A DNA stretch of 64,000 nucleotides from Cenococcum geophilum 1.58 (Eukaryota; Ascomycota; Dothideomycetes; Gloniales; Gloniaceae). The notes below the pieces were generated by a model, which saw only the letters and a list, made by a program, of their open reading frames with translations, did no database searches and had not been told where the DNA came from. A program made the position numbers and the translations under genes. Below, one piece after another: positions 22,134-33,585 of the stretch. How positions within the stretch are numbered: the first letter of the stretch is position 1; each line of letters begins with the position of its first letter. Location of the stretch: the NCBI GenBank assembly GCA_001692895.1, contig KV748215.1, positions 479,720 through 543,719 on the forward strand, given 5' to 3'.

Positions 22134-22829
22134 AGAAAAGAGCGTACCCTAAAAGACCCTAAAAATCTAATATATTCTGAAATCTGAAATCTGTTTCCTA
22201 GGACCGCTATAGAAGATATTGGCTAAAGATAGGGCTTATATATATAGGTATTAGGACTTAATATCGCTAAGAAATCGCTTATATATATTTTAGTTAGACC
22301 TTAAGAAAACTAAATAACTAGCTAAAGGTTATATAAGGCTTATAAATAATCTACTATTAAAAGCCAATTAGGGGCTTTTATAATAGCTATGCCCCATACC
22401 TACTAAATATTAATCGATTACAAATCTCGGCGATCGCGTAAATCCGAAGCTTGCGTAAGCCGCCCTTAGTAATTCCAGTTCTGGACCTCAGCTTAACGTA
22501 GGATAACTGCCCGCAGCTCTATCGTTGTATAATTTAGTTAGAATTCACCTAAGCTTATCGTAGTTTATAAGAATAATTTTATAATAAAAATGGCTTATTA
22601 TCTAAGAGGTATACCTAATTATTAAAACCTGACTTGCCGGTGTCTTATTGGGCTAAAAGTCTATACTAAGGAGCGTAATGTTATATGTGTTTAAGCGAAG
22701 GGCTTTTCTTATATAGGTTTTAAACTTAGGCGTTTTATAAACTGTCAGCCGTTGAATTAAAAAGTATTATTACCTTTTAAAGGAAACTTACCCGATATTA
22801 TTATATTTCCCGCCTCGGCAGACTATTTT
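22134..22829. other. RIP-degraded stretch with a slightly GC-richer patch
   Basis: A more normal-composition patch lies near 22400-22560; no gene, tRNA or repeat was recognised. Confidence 0.4.
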
Positions 22830-23100
22830 TAATTAATAATCTATACTATATCTAGTGGATATAAAAGCTTATAAAGCCTCTTTCTAAAAATCTTATCCCC
22901 TTTACTTAGTTCTTCTATAGACTTAGTAACTTTATATAGGAAAAAAATAAAAATAGTGAAAATCTAGCGGTGGTCTATATTATATAGAGCTAGGATAAAC
23001 TCTTTTGCCTATTTATATTGGTCTTTATAGTTAGTAATACCCTTATTTTTCTAGTATACTACGAATTCTTACCTTTTGTTTTTAAGAACTATACTAATAA
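22830..23100 (-). pseudogene. Unidentified RIP-degraded coding remnant
   Basis: Minus strand reads KNKGITNYKDQYK*AKEFIL, then ALYNIDHR*IFTIFIFFLYK, VTKSIEELSKGDKIFRKRLY and KLLYPLDIV. It is one frame of about 90 codons, with stops where Trp or Gln fits. It mixes a hydrophobic segment with a basic helix. No family recognised. Confidence 0.45.
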
Positions 23101-24639
23101 TAGCCTTTATATATGGGCAGTCTAATCGTTATATACTATTAGGAGATATCAAATTGATAATAAATGGCTTGTAATTCCGATACTATTTGCTATAAACAGC
23201 ACCTTATTATATTGGCTTAAGTAGTGGTACTAAGTACCTCTATATAGTCCATCTAATATAACTAGAGTTGCTTTACTATATAACCTTAGTCTACTACTAA
23301 ACCCTTACTTAGTTCAAATAAGGAGTACTATAGTTTTGTTAATACTAGTCTTATTTTCCAAGACCTATGCTATTATATAAGGATGTGCTTAAATAAGGCC
23401 GAAACCGTATAGAATGGTAATATAGATAAATTGCCCTGGCAGTATTTTTTAGGGGCGTTTTACTATAATTCTGAGTTAAATGGCGTTTTCTAAATCCTTG
23501 CCTCCTTGGGGATAGTAAACTATAAATACTTAAAAACCTAATCCTAGATTTCGATATAATATAAATCCAGCTTAAAGTACTTTCTAAAGAACCTAAAGTA
23601 ATAATGCGACTAAGAGATAAGCTATAGGATAGCTCCGCTTTAGTCTAATATATAACTATAATGTTTCTATTAAAGCTAATGCGAGAAGAAGGTAAGTATA
23701 GAGGAAAATTTCGTAAGCGTAATAACGAATAATAAAAAAAGAGAGAAGGCTAATAGTGGAAATAAATGTGATAAGCTATTTATAATTAAGCTTAGTAGGA
23801 ATAAGGGAGTTTTAAATAAACTATAATTTTAATGTTTGCCACACGCGAATGCTTTAAAGATACTATTAGAAGTATATAAAGCACTTCTTCTAGGATATAT
23901 ACCCGACTAATCTAGTAGTAAATTAAGCTATAATTATATATCGGCAGGTGTAGGACTTTATCGCTAATTAAATTGGTTCTGCCCCTAAGAAATAGCGGAA
24001 CTGCGTTAATAGCGAATAGATATCCCAAATGCTATGTAAATTAGATGCCTGTGGACAAGCCTAAAATGGAGCCAACAATATTTATAACTACGTAAAGAAA
24101 GATGCAAAATACAGCTAAAAGACTAATATTTAATATGCTTTTTTGCCTAGGAACAATTAAAGTATACAGAGTCTATTTGCGGATATTTAATAGGAGTTTT
24201 TTATAAGCCTAAGAGCTAATGAGTTTGGAAATTCTCTAAATAGAGAAGATGGCAATAACTGCGCCGTACGAAATGACGTAAATAGTAGTTATATTTATTT
24301 TCTTTCCCTAAGAATTTTATGGGATGGTTAAGCATTATAAAGACGTGCTTAGTTCTTTATTAAAAGAAATAAGTTTACTAAAAAAATAATAAATTTTAAT
24401 AAATTCTGTAATAAGATATTATTTTAGCGCTCTGACATAAGAGCGGGTATTAAAAGAAAATTAAGGAAGCTGTAATTAGAAACTAAAATCTAAGTAAGAA
24501 GCTATTTTGGGGTCTAATTAATACGCTATAAAATAGTCGAACTCTAATTAGTAAACTAGCCGCTCGCTAGATGCAGAACTAGTGGCTTACTTTACCCTAC
24601 TTGTTTTTTAGCTAAGGGTATATTTGATAACTATTACTT
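23101..24639. other. RIP-degraded stretch, nothing recognised
   Basis: TA-rich with dense stops. A few patches (for example 23.98-24.08 kb) have more normal composition, but no gene could be read. Confidence 0.4.
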
Positions 24640-25175
24640 GGCCAGATAGGCTCCACTAAGTAGGCGCTTTAAAAAAGCTACCTGGGCCTACCTAGGTCTA
24701 CTAGTCGCGAATAGGCCACTGATATCAATATCCGCCTAATAGATATTATCCGTTTGACGCCATAGGTAGATTTAGGCAGATTGGTCGTCTTAGTAGTTAA
24801 AAAGGAGGTTTTATCTAGCTAGGTAGAGGTGTTCGCGCTAACCGCAATTGCGCTTATAGCGGCGAGTTTTATTAGCAATTTTAAGCCACCTAGGCAGTTT
24901 ACCTAGGCGAATTCCGCTAGTACCTACCGTTTTAAGGGGGGTACTAGTGGAATACCGATATGACTAGGTCGATTGATCCTGCCCTCTATAATATTTTTGA
25001 CCTATTTTTACCATCCTAGGATCTAATTCGACGCTAACTATTTAGCGACGCTCCTTTCTTGCTAAACGAACTCCTTCCACTAGGTGGAAAGCACCCCTGC
25101 CTTAGCGTCTAGAAGAGGCGCTTATATTCCGAAGATTGCGCCTAGGTGGAGTCAACCTAGCTAAAAAAGTTATTA
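24640..25175. mobile_element. GC-richer island with imperfect terminal inverted repeats (possible MITE)
   Basis: The ends carry related inverted sequences. The left has GGCTCCACTAAGTAGGCGC (24651-24669). The right, reverse-complemented, has GACTCCACCTAGGCGC (from about 25138-25155). TTTTTTAGCTA occurs on the outer side of both. The interior is rich in CCTAGG-type motifs and clearly GC-richer than its flanks, with no open frame. I could not establish a target-site duplication. It could also be a conserved non-repeat fragment spared by RIP. Confidence 0.35.
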
Positions 25176-26299
25176 AATATGCCCTAAGGCGCATAACTTA
25201 TATATAATGTGCATACTATACCATTTATATTATCTCTAGCAGAATTGAATATAAATATTATTAGGAATACTTTTAATTACTATAAACTATTATTTTATTG
25301 GTCTTACTTTATTCGGAGACTATTACATACGTTTACCTTTAAATCTTATTAAAAGGGTATTAATACTATACCTCGCCTAAGAAAACGACCCTATGCGTCT
25401 TTATATAGACCTTTAGAAGCTAGCGACCGAATATTTATAACCTAACAAGAAGGCATTTTTAAAAAAGCTTCTATCCTTACTTAACTGGTGCCTAGAATGA
25501 GAGTTGCTATCTTTATAAAGAGGAACTAGGAAATCTTTATGTTTCAATCTAATAAGAACTTAACTTCTTAGCCTCCCTCTATGGAAGAGATTATAAGCAC
25601 TATTCTTATTTACCGTCTCTATACGCTTATATAGAGTAGTAAAGGGAAAGCAACCTAATTAATAAATTTCCCTACTATTATTAAAGTGCTGCCAAAGCAC
25701 GCTTATAGGGGGATAAAACTCCCCTATCTAGCCGAAGCTCCCTAAAACGTCTTCTATTTCTAAGTAAGGTCTACTATAATCTAAATATTAGGGTTAAGAG
25801 CGAGCCTATTTACTCGTCCCCTATCGGAAGTATTAATTAATTAAAATAGTTTTTATCTATTTACTATAATAGGATGAAGTCTATAGACCGCCATAGTGAA
25901 GCGTTGCCCCCTATTAGTAATTGGGTATTACCTAACTATAACAATATAGGTAACTATAACTCTCCCACCCCTCTAAGTAAGATTTTTTATATACCGTATA
26001 AGGATCCCTATTAACGACCTTACTATTATAGTTAAAGCCTAAGCTGGAACTTAACTAACTGTATAATTCTCCCTTCTCTTACAGTACCTGTATTTAGCGC
26101 TTTGCCTTTAAAGAGATTATTAAAATGATTTAGGGAATTTGGGTTATATTATATATAATACCTAATAAATTATATATAAAGATAGGGAGCCTTTATATTA
26201 TTAGAATCTAGTACCTAGCCTTTTAAATATTTTTACTATAGTGTAAGCAATTAAATATTTAATTTAAATATTTAATTTATTATTAGGATTATATAAATA
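25176..26299. other. RIP-degraded stretch, perhaps the end of the coiled-coil gene
   Basis: Some minus-strand readings here (for example near 25.9-26.3 kb) may be the C-terminal continuation of the neighbour at 26.3-28.4 kb. No domain is recognised. Confidence 0.35.
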
Positions 26300-26339
26300 A
26301 TAAACCTCTTCCCCTAATTAAACCTTGAATGGCGCGTAT

Positions 26340-26450
26340 AGCGCTAGCTAAAGTGACATTTTAGGGAGGCGCTTTATTTCTATAGAAGGCACCGGCTGAA
26401 GTAATATTTTAGAAAGACGCTTTATTTCTATTGAAATAGTTATAGGTATA
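26340..26450 (-). repeat. Short coding direct repeat (S-I-E-I-K-R-L motif)
   Basis: Two near-identical copies containing ACGCTTTATTTCTAT or GCGCTTTATTTCTAT. They encode SIEIKRLSK and SIEIKRLPK on the minus strand, within the C-terminal part of the coiled-coil remnant. Confidence 0.55.
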
Positions 26451-27174
26451 TACTAAAGTAAGGGCATCTCCTACTATATAGACCTCCTATTGAAACGGAG
26501 TTGCCTTTTTAAGAGTAATACGTCCTTAAATCTATTATATAATCGTTTTCTTCTTAACCTAGACCTCCTAAGAAGCCTAGTATTGCTATCTATGGTGAAT
26601 ATACTCCTACATTAGTTTGCAAAAGCATTAATATTTTCTTTAGTGCCTATATAGCAATGCCTATATCTTTTATATGCCTTTAAAAGATATTTAGGGTTAT
26701 AAGATGTTATAACGGTGAGGTTAGGAGCTAGAAACTTTATTATTCTCTAGGATGTCTTTTTGTATTACGCTATTTACTTAGTTAGAAAGGATCTAAAGCC
26801 CTTAAGCGCCTAAGTTGGCTTATACGCGAACTCCACTCTTTAAAAGCCACTATTCTTATCTAATTGAATTATAATAATCCGAAGGTTACTAGATATATCT
26901 ACTTTAGTAATAAAGCCTAAATTTAGCTCCTTTTTATACTCCTTAAGCTCTTTTAATTTTTAAAAACCTTAGTTAATGAAGTTATCTTTAAGTTGTATAT
27001 TATATTTAAGGCCTATAATCTTTATCTTCGCCGTGGAAAATATATATTCTGCTTAGCCTTAATACACTACTATGCTTTGATTAGCCTAGTTCCGTAATTT
27101 ACGTTATTAGCGTTTATGCTTAGTCTCTACTATCTATTTTAACTGCTTTTGTTAACGCTTATGCTCTTTTTTTA

Positions 27175-27570
27175 ATGATTTAAGGACCTGAAGATGCTTA
27201 GATCGGGCTTATATTATTAGCTAATCCACTACCTCTTAAACTACTTTTTCCTTTTGAGACTTGGCTAACTCTAATGCTTAATATAGTCTTTCCTCTTTTT
27301 GCCGTTGGCGTACTTGCTTTAATAACTTAAGAGCTTTTAGATGCTTAGATTGGGCCTATAATTTTAGCTGATTTACCGCCTCTTAAACTACTTTTTTCTT
27401 TTTAGACTTGGCTAACTCTAATGCTTAACATAGTCTTTTATTCTCTTGCTATTAACGCACTTGCTCTAATAACTTAAGAGCTTTTAGATGCTTAGATTGG
27501 GCCTATAATACTACCTCTTAAACTGCTTTTTCCTTCTTAGGCCTAGCTAATTGTAGTACATAATATAAGT
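27175..27570 (-). repeat. Coding tandem repeat, periods 147 and 135 bp
   Basis: The landmark TTAAACTRCTTTTT occurs at 27236, 27383 and 27518, giving in-frame periods of 49 and 45 codons. Each unit encodes a helical block containing AQSKHLKALKLL and LELAKSKKKK-like sequence on the minus strand. The 12-bp difference keeps the frame. Confidence 0.8.
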
Positions 27571-28357
27571 TATTATTTTCTTCCGTAACTTGTTTTGTCT
27601 CTATCTATATTGCCTCTAAACATTAGGTTAGAGTAGTAGTTTTATTCTTTAAAGCATTAGATACTTCTATTAACTCTATACTTTTTTCTTTTATTTTAAT
27701 TCTTACCTTCTCTATATATTGTTGGAGCGCTTTATAATCTCTTTCTTTTATTCGCAACTTGTTCCGCATTTCTTCTTAAATATCCTTTAATTTTTTTAGG
27801 CTATTATTTAGCTCCGAGACTATAGCTGTCTGGGCCTCCAGATTATGTTATAATTGCTTAATTTAAGTCTCCTTTCTATCGCCTTCTATAGAGTCCTATT
27901 GATATTTATTTTCTGCTATTACGCTTTAAAGATGTTTCTTCTTAGCTACGGCCGTATTAAGTGTTAACTGCTATTATATAAACTGGGATTCCAGCCTCTT
28001 TTTAGAAATCTTAAATAATATACTTTAAGCTATTATCTCTTCTAGCTTATTACTAACTAGAGAGTACTCTTTCTCAAGATCCCTAATTTGAGATTTTGCC
28101 TTCGCTAATTAATTCTCTGTTATTGTAGAAGTGAAAGCTATTGACTTCCTAGTGGTTTTTAAACTTATTTCACTATCTTCTAACTCTTTAATTCGTGAAT
28201 TTAATTGGTTTATTTTAATTTGCAGTTCTTTAACTAAGTAGTAATAGGTATAGTCGTGCGCATTAATAGGACTCTACATTAGTATAGTATTTTAGATTAA
28301 TGGCGACTAAGTTTCTAAGGTAAAATATACATCTTTCTTTTAATTAGTTAAGTTCAT

Positions 28358-29439
28358 ATGTAAAAAAGGGGGTTAGGTATACCTTAAATGACTTAAATCT
28401 GAAAAAGGTTATAAAGAAGTCACGTTTTATAAAAAAGGGTGTAATGTTGGCACTAGGATAAACCTTACTCCCATAAATATATGGGATGAAAAGGCAATCG
28501 TTATCCTTCTTATAATTATCGTTAAAGGGCCTTCCACACCTTCTGTTAGTGGGGAGGGGTTTAGAACTGGTAAAGTGTAGTAATTAAATATAGTTATCCT
28601 GATTTTCCGACTGCTTGAGAACCGAGGTAATAGCCGTAACTTTTCGCTCATTTATGGACTTTAATTAAGGATTAGCTTTTTGCAATAGTTAGACAGTAAG
28701 TTCTCTTTTAGGATCTTGCGATTTAAGCGCAAGAGCTGTAGGAGTCCGAAAGCCTTAAGTAATAGATAGATGGCTGAGGTTTTAATATAAAGCCGGACTT
28801 GGCTTTCTAATAGTAGGCTTTTCTTTTCCGATTTCTTTTTAGGGAGTATATTAAGTTATATATGGGAAATTACGAAGACAAAACGCCTATAACAGTGTAT
28901 AGCGAAGCCATCGGTCTTTTATAAATCTACGCTTTAAGCAGCGCCACTAGCTCGTCTCTGAGAATGGTATAATTAAGTTTTTAGGACAATAATAGTAAGC
29001 TTTAAGGCTCTGACGAATTGTTTATTTTATTTCATTGCTAATTAAATGCTTTAGTATAATATAACAAGGTTCTAGGTATTTGAGGTTTTTAAAAAAGGTT
29101 CTTAATAAAGGAATTAAACAATCTACTAAAGAAATGTTCTGTAAAATAAGGTCTCTTATTGACTAGTCTAAAATAGCTAGGAAAATCTTCCCGGACTTTA
29201 TTAGCGCGGTAATACAATCTATATTAGCTTTTAAGACAGCTAGTATAAGTAGTTCTAGATTCTAAATAGTGTCTATATCTACTGCTAATGGGGGTAAATC
29301 TATATTACTATAGCTAATAATCTTCTTCTAAATTTTAGAGATATAGTTAAGTCCATAAAGCAGTTCCTAGTTTATTTAGCTAGCACTCTCTATAAGTAAG
29401 TAGAGAACAATATACCTTATTATACTTAAACGTTAAGAA
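28358..29439. other. RIP-degraded stretch with one short open frame
   Basis: A 74-codon minus-strand open frame at 28427-28651 is present. Its sequence contains no motif I know. The patch 28.43-28.75 kb has more TG/CA than its surroundings, so it is less mutated. It could be an upstream exon of the coiled-coil gene or chance. Confidence 0.35.
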
Positions 29440-30085
29440 TCTGTATAGCGCTTTGATTTAAATTGGTTCCTATAGGCCTTGCATTTCTACTAGGGTATTA
29501 AATACTGTCGCAAAGTGGGAATTTTTAAGAAGTTGTCTTAGATTATTTGGCTTGGACCTATCTAATAGGGCCTATTATCTATTCTCTGATTTTATATCAT
29601 TCTTAAGATAATAGTATCGTATTTTGCAAAACACTTCCCCATCTAACGGTTTCTGTTTATTTAAGTATTCTTCGATCATCCTTATAAGGACTATTTATAG
29701 GAGATCTATAATAGATTCTTAGCTGGAATAGTAAGACACTTAAGTAAACGCGCTCACCTTTGGAGAAGAGCCTTACTATCTACTACTGGTTATTATCGTC
29801 TAAAAATTCTTTAGTAGCTTTAATACGATATAAGCCTTTAAGGTAGTCCACACTCCTTAGGCCAATAAACGGTATTAAGTCACCCTCCTAAAGTTGACGA
29901 AAACGTTATTTATTAAGACCTAAAAAGGCCAGTAATAAGATAAGGGCCGTATTGTCTATAATAGTATTAATAAAATTTTCTTTTTCTAGCCTTTTATAAC
30001 CTATTCTTTTAAATACATTTCTAAGGCGGCGGACGTTCTTTTTAAATGGTAACCGATGTTTTTTATATATAAGAGGATAGTTGAA
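29440..30085 (-). pseudogene. Unidentified RIP-degraded coding remnant
   Basis: Minus strand, one frame over about 190 codons: NVFKRIGYKRLEKENFINTI, IDNTALILLLAFLGLNK, EGDLIPFIGLRSVDYLKGLY, RIKATKEFLDDNNQ, IVRLFSKGERVYLSVLLFQL, RIYYRSPINSPYKDDRRILK. The density of sensible sequence is high and the stops are at Gln/Trp sites, so this was a real gene or element protein. I do not recognise the family. Confidence 0.5.
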
Positions 30086-30949
30086 ATTAAGTGCCTTAAG
30101 TTTTATTTTTGCTATACCTAGGTAGTTCCGCGCCTTAAGTATAGATAGCTTAAAGTTATCTATAGTTATAGGAAGAGCTATTACTTACACTAAGACCTTA
30201 ATACCAATGTGGAAGACTTAAAGCTCTTTTATAAGAAATATTAGTTAGAACCGAATATTAAAATAAAAAATTTAATTTAGTATTCTAATTATACTATCTT
30301 ATAGACTATAAAGCTGTATTAGGCGGTACAAAGCAGAATTAAATTTTTAGGAAACTGTAAATATTTAAATATATATATATAAACAAATGTTTAGAGGATT
30401 CCCTAAGCTCTACTCCTCCGCCTTATCCGCTTTTATTAATAGTAAAAATTCCTTAGATAACTGTTGATTTTAAAAGCAAAGGTGCTATTACTAAGTACCA
30501 ATAAGCTTTTAAGTCCTTAATACTAGAAGAGAGCCAGCATTAGAGCCCATCATTTATTACGCTAGTTAGTAAAAAAACAAAGTCTACGGTTCTGTAACAC
30601 CTACTAGGAAATACTGTAGATAGAAAATTTCTAGCCAATGCGTATAATTAAATCTACCTTTAGGAAGACCCTAAAACCCGTAAAGATACCTTACTAATCC
30701 TTTTTATCGATTGCGAACTTTAAAACTATTCTTTGTCACAGTTACTTCTTTTCCACAGCAGTAGGGAGATAGTAACGAGAAAAATCTCTTAGCAGCAGCC
30801 TTTAAAACGTCATAAAATGCTCGGCTCGTTATTATGTGATCGAGTACTCTTACCTTTCTCCGACGTAGTCTGCTATTTTGTTACGGATCTAGGCGGACTA
30901 AGGGAGGTGTCTAAGCTTATGGCTTAGCAAGCTGTTAAATCTCCAAGTT
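30086..30949. other. RIP-degraded stretch, nothing recognised
   Basis: No family is readable; a short (TA)n-like run lies near 30368-30382. Confidence 0.4.
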
Positions 30950-31410
30950 CCGATCTCCCTGTACTCCCCCGTATTCTATTAGTGTTTGACATATCTTTAC
31001 TAACCTTTAATGAAAATATTGCTGAATTAAAGTCTTTAGCTTTAATAACCGAAATAATGCAGAACTTTAAGTAATATAGTAAAGCTAAAGATGTAAATAT
31101 AGATCTAAAGGCTTATTTTTATAGTATCCGTGTCCTTAGACTGAATTCGTCTATAAGCCTAGCGAAACGTTTATACGCGTTCCGAAAGCGAATTCTTTTT
31201 ATATTAGAAGAAGTACGCGTCTTATACTAATCTACTTAAGTTAAATTCCGTTTTGAGCATTTTAAGGCTTTATTAAGCTTGGCTTTAGAGCACTTCTACT
31301 CTACTATTACTGCTTCGTTCTTATTTGTCTAAGCAGTATAACCTTATAGCTTCTTAAACGAGGGGTTCTTGGCGTGCCTTAGAGATCTTATTAAGTACAT
31401 ACCGTCTTAG
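30950..31410 (+). pseudogene. Unidentified RIP-degraded remnant upstream of patatin
   Basis: Plus strand reads PRILLVFDISLLTFNENIAE, LKSLALITEIMQNFK, NIDLKAYFYSIRVLRLNSSI, SLAKRLYAFRKRILFILEEV, FEHFKALLSLALEHFYSTIT and FLNEGFLACLRDLIKYIPS. It is helical, about 150 codons, with few stops. It lies about 530 bp upstream of the patatin start. It could be a separate gene or an upstream part. No family recognised. The plus-strand open frame at 31419-31652 may continue it. Confidence 0.45.
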
Positions 31411-31941
31411 GTATAGCTATGGCACTTTGTCGCCCCATTAGTAGCATTAGCGTTAATCCTATTAAGCTATCCCCCGGGTTCTTATTATATAACCCCCGCC
31501 CTAAATCTAGCCAACTAACTAATGCTAATTATAGACTTTCTTCCTACTTTTATCTTCTTAAAGCATTTCTTAAACGCTTGTATCTCTGCAATGTAAAACT
31601 ATACTATAGATGCGAGTATCCACACGAAATTTTTATTAGCGGTTTTGGATAATTTCTAGTTTATATTTTAAACACTCTAATTAAACTCTTTATTAACCAC
31701 ATCCTAGATTTACACGCAAAACATTATAAGGCTTCGGCCCTAAGTAGTAGAGTTTAGAAGCTATAAGTCTTACTTCTATTATCTAATGCGAATGCCTAAA
31801 AAGGTATTAGACTGCGGTTATGTACTTTATAATATATACATTAAAATATATAGAAGACGATCATCCTTAATAAAATACAGCTATTATCTTTTGTCTTGTG
31901 TCCTCTGTGCCTCACCTTATAGAGCGTCTGATTTTTAATTT

Positions 31942-33585
31942 ATGCCACCTAGTGCTAGTATCTGTATTTTAAGTATAGACGGCGGAGGTATAAGGGGAGT
32001 TATATCTCTTATCTTTCTAATATATATTAAGCAGGCACTATTTAACTTTAGATATTCACTATAAGAATATTTTAACCTTATCTATGGCACTTCTGCGGGT
32101 ACGTAAAAATAAAATATTATTAATAAGAACTTAAGTTAATCTGGTATTTAGGTAGGATAACCGCTATAGGGATAGGTCTTTTAGGGTGGAGCGTAGCTAA
32201 GTTATTATAGAGATTTAAAGATATAGCAAGCAAGACCTTTAAGCGGCGAAAATTTAGATCTACTTTACTTACTAGGTTATAAGAGATAATACTAAGCTAC
32301 GCCTAAGATGGCTAGTATAGCCTTACCGCCATCGAATTAGGCTTTAAGGCCGCTTTTAGATCCTATCTAAAGATGTTTAATCTACTAACAAATAATACTA
32401 GAGTTATAGTAACAACGACAACTGCTAAGGAGTTATAGCCTTGTTTGTTTTGCAATTATAATAGGGGTAAGCGACCTAAGGAGATTGGTAAGTAAAGTAC
32501 TTTCCTAATTCGATGTAGTAGCGTCCTAATTATATAGGGTATAGTTTAATCCGGGCCAATTATTTATAGCATAATATATCTATTAGTAAAGCGTACGTTT
32601 AGTCTAGGGGATGCTTAGAATTAAGCTAATGTATTTTAGGGTATGTTGTACTTTTACCGCACCCTAGTTAGCTAATCTGTTATATATCCTATAATTTAAT
32701 ACTAAATTAGAAAGGTTCTTTAAACCTAAAGTAGTAAAAAACCTTAGTACTTTTTAGGATGGGGGCCTTTAAAATAACAATCTAATTGTTATTGCCCGAT
32801 TGGAAAGTCTATTCCTATGGCCTGAAAAGGGCGAGCCTAACTTTGCTCTTTTATTAGGGACTAGTACAACCTCTATATTAATAGCTGCTAGCACTTAATT
32901 CCTAGTCATAGATCGATTTTACCTAAGACTCTTTAAAAGTTTTATGCGGAGTCTAAATAGCGAGGAAGCTTAAAAGAGGTTTATTTGTACTATTCTAGTA
33001 GAGTACTATAGCAGATATCATCGTCTTAATCTTTATCTCTAAGGACCTAAACCTCCACTTAATAACCTATCTACGGTAGGAGAATTAAAAAGCTAAACTA
33101 CGGAATATATAAAATTAAGTTTTATAATTCCTACTATTATGGACTTAATATACGCTATAATGTTCTACTTTAAGCTCAAATATCTCCCTTAGTATATTAA
33201 CGGCCGTTATAAGTGCGTTAGTTATATATTTTGCCGACTTAATCTCCCTCCTAGTAGGTGTCAATACTTATACTCTTAGCTTATTGCTATATTATCTTGG
33301 TTCCTTATTTATGGTCATCTAATAGCTTATATATTAAAAGTACTAAAGGGTTATCCCCTATTTAAACGACGCGTGCAATTTGTAGTTAATACCTTAAGCG
33401 AAAGTATTGCAATCTCTATTAGAGGGATTATAAGTATACCTAGGTTAATAAGCGGATTTTCTATATATCTTAAAGATCTAATTAATTCGCAGCAACTTTA
33501 CGCTCTATTCGGCCGGGTAGATCACTTAACACTTAAAAAGCCTCTTCCTTTTATTCTAGCAAAGCGAAAAATAGATAAACTATAG
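31942..33585 (+). pseudogene. Patatin-like phospholipase, RIP-inactivated
   Basis: ATG at 31942 (MPPSASICI) runs straight into LSIDGGGIRGVISLIFL, the patatin glycine-rich oxyanion motif, then EYFNLIYGTSAG, the G-x-S-x-G nucleophile motif (32086-32100). A GTACGT donor splits the last Gly codon; a 53-bp intron (32099-32151) ends in TTTAG. The reading resumes as ITAIGIGLLGWSVAKLL and AIELGFKAAF. Two further introns are likely near 32492 and 32595. In frame 1, DGGL at 32758 is the catalytic-Asp motif, followed by NNN and ARLESLFLWPEKGEPNFALL. The frame ends GRVDHLTLKKPLPFILAKRK and TAG at 33583. Patatins hydrolyse acyl-lipid esters. Several in-frame TAA/TAG at Gln/Trp sites inactivate it, although both catalytic motifs remain readable. 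Confidence 0.92.
32099..32151 (+). other. Spliceosomal intron in the patatin pseudogene
   Basis: Donor G|GTACGT follows the Ser-Ala-Gly codons; acceptor TATTTAG|G precedes an exon that restores patatin-like sequence in a new frame. The length (53 bp) is typical of filamentous ascomycetes. Confidence 0.7.

Larger units (their letters stand above)
26300..28357 (-). pseudogene. Long coiled-coil protein, RIP-degraded
   Basis: A plausible start ATG lies at 28357 (minus): MNLTN*KKDVYFTLET. About 440 codons of heptad-rich helix follow: YLVKELQIKINQLNSRIKEL, LAKAKSQIRDLEKEYSLVSN, KLEEIIA, ELNNSLKKLKDI*EEMRNKL, RIKERDYKALQQYIEKVRIK and so on. Three tandem 45/49-residue repeats come next (27.57-27.24 kb), then a non-helical C-part (KELKEYKKELNLGFITKVDI and LRIIIIQLDKNSGF*RVEFA). 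The architecture is like SMC/myosin-type rods, but no ATPase head is visible. No known family is claimed. The stops are TAA/TAG, mostly at Gln codons. Confidence 0.6.
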
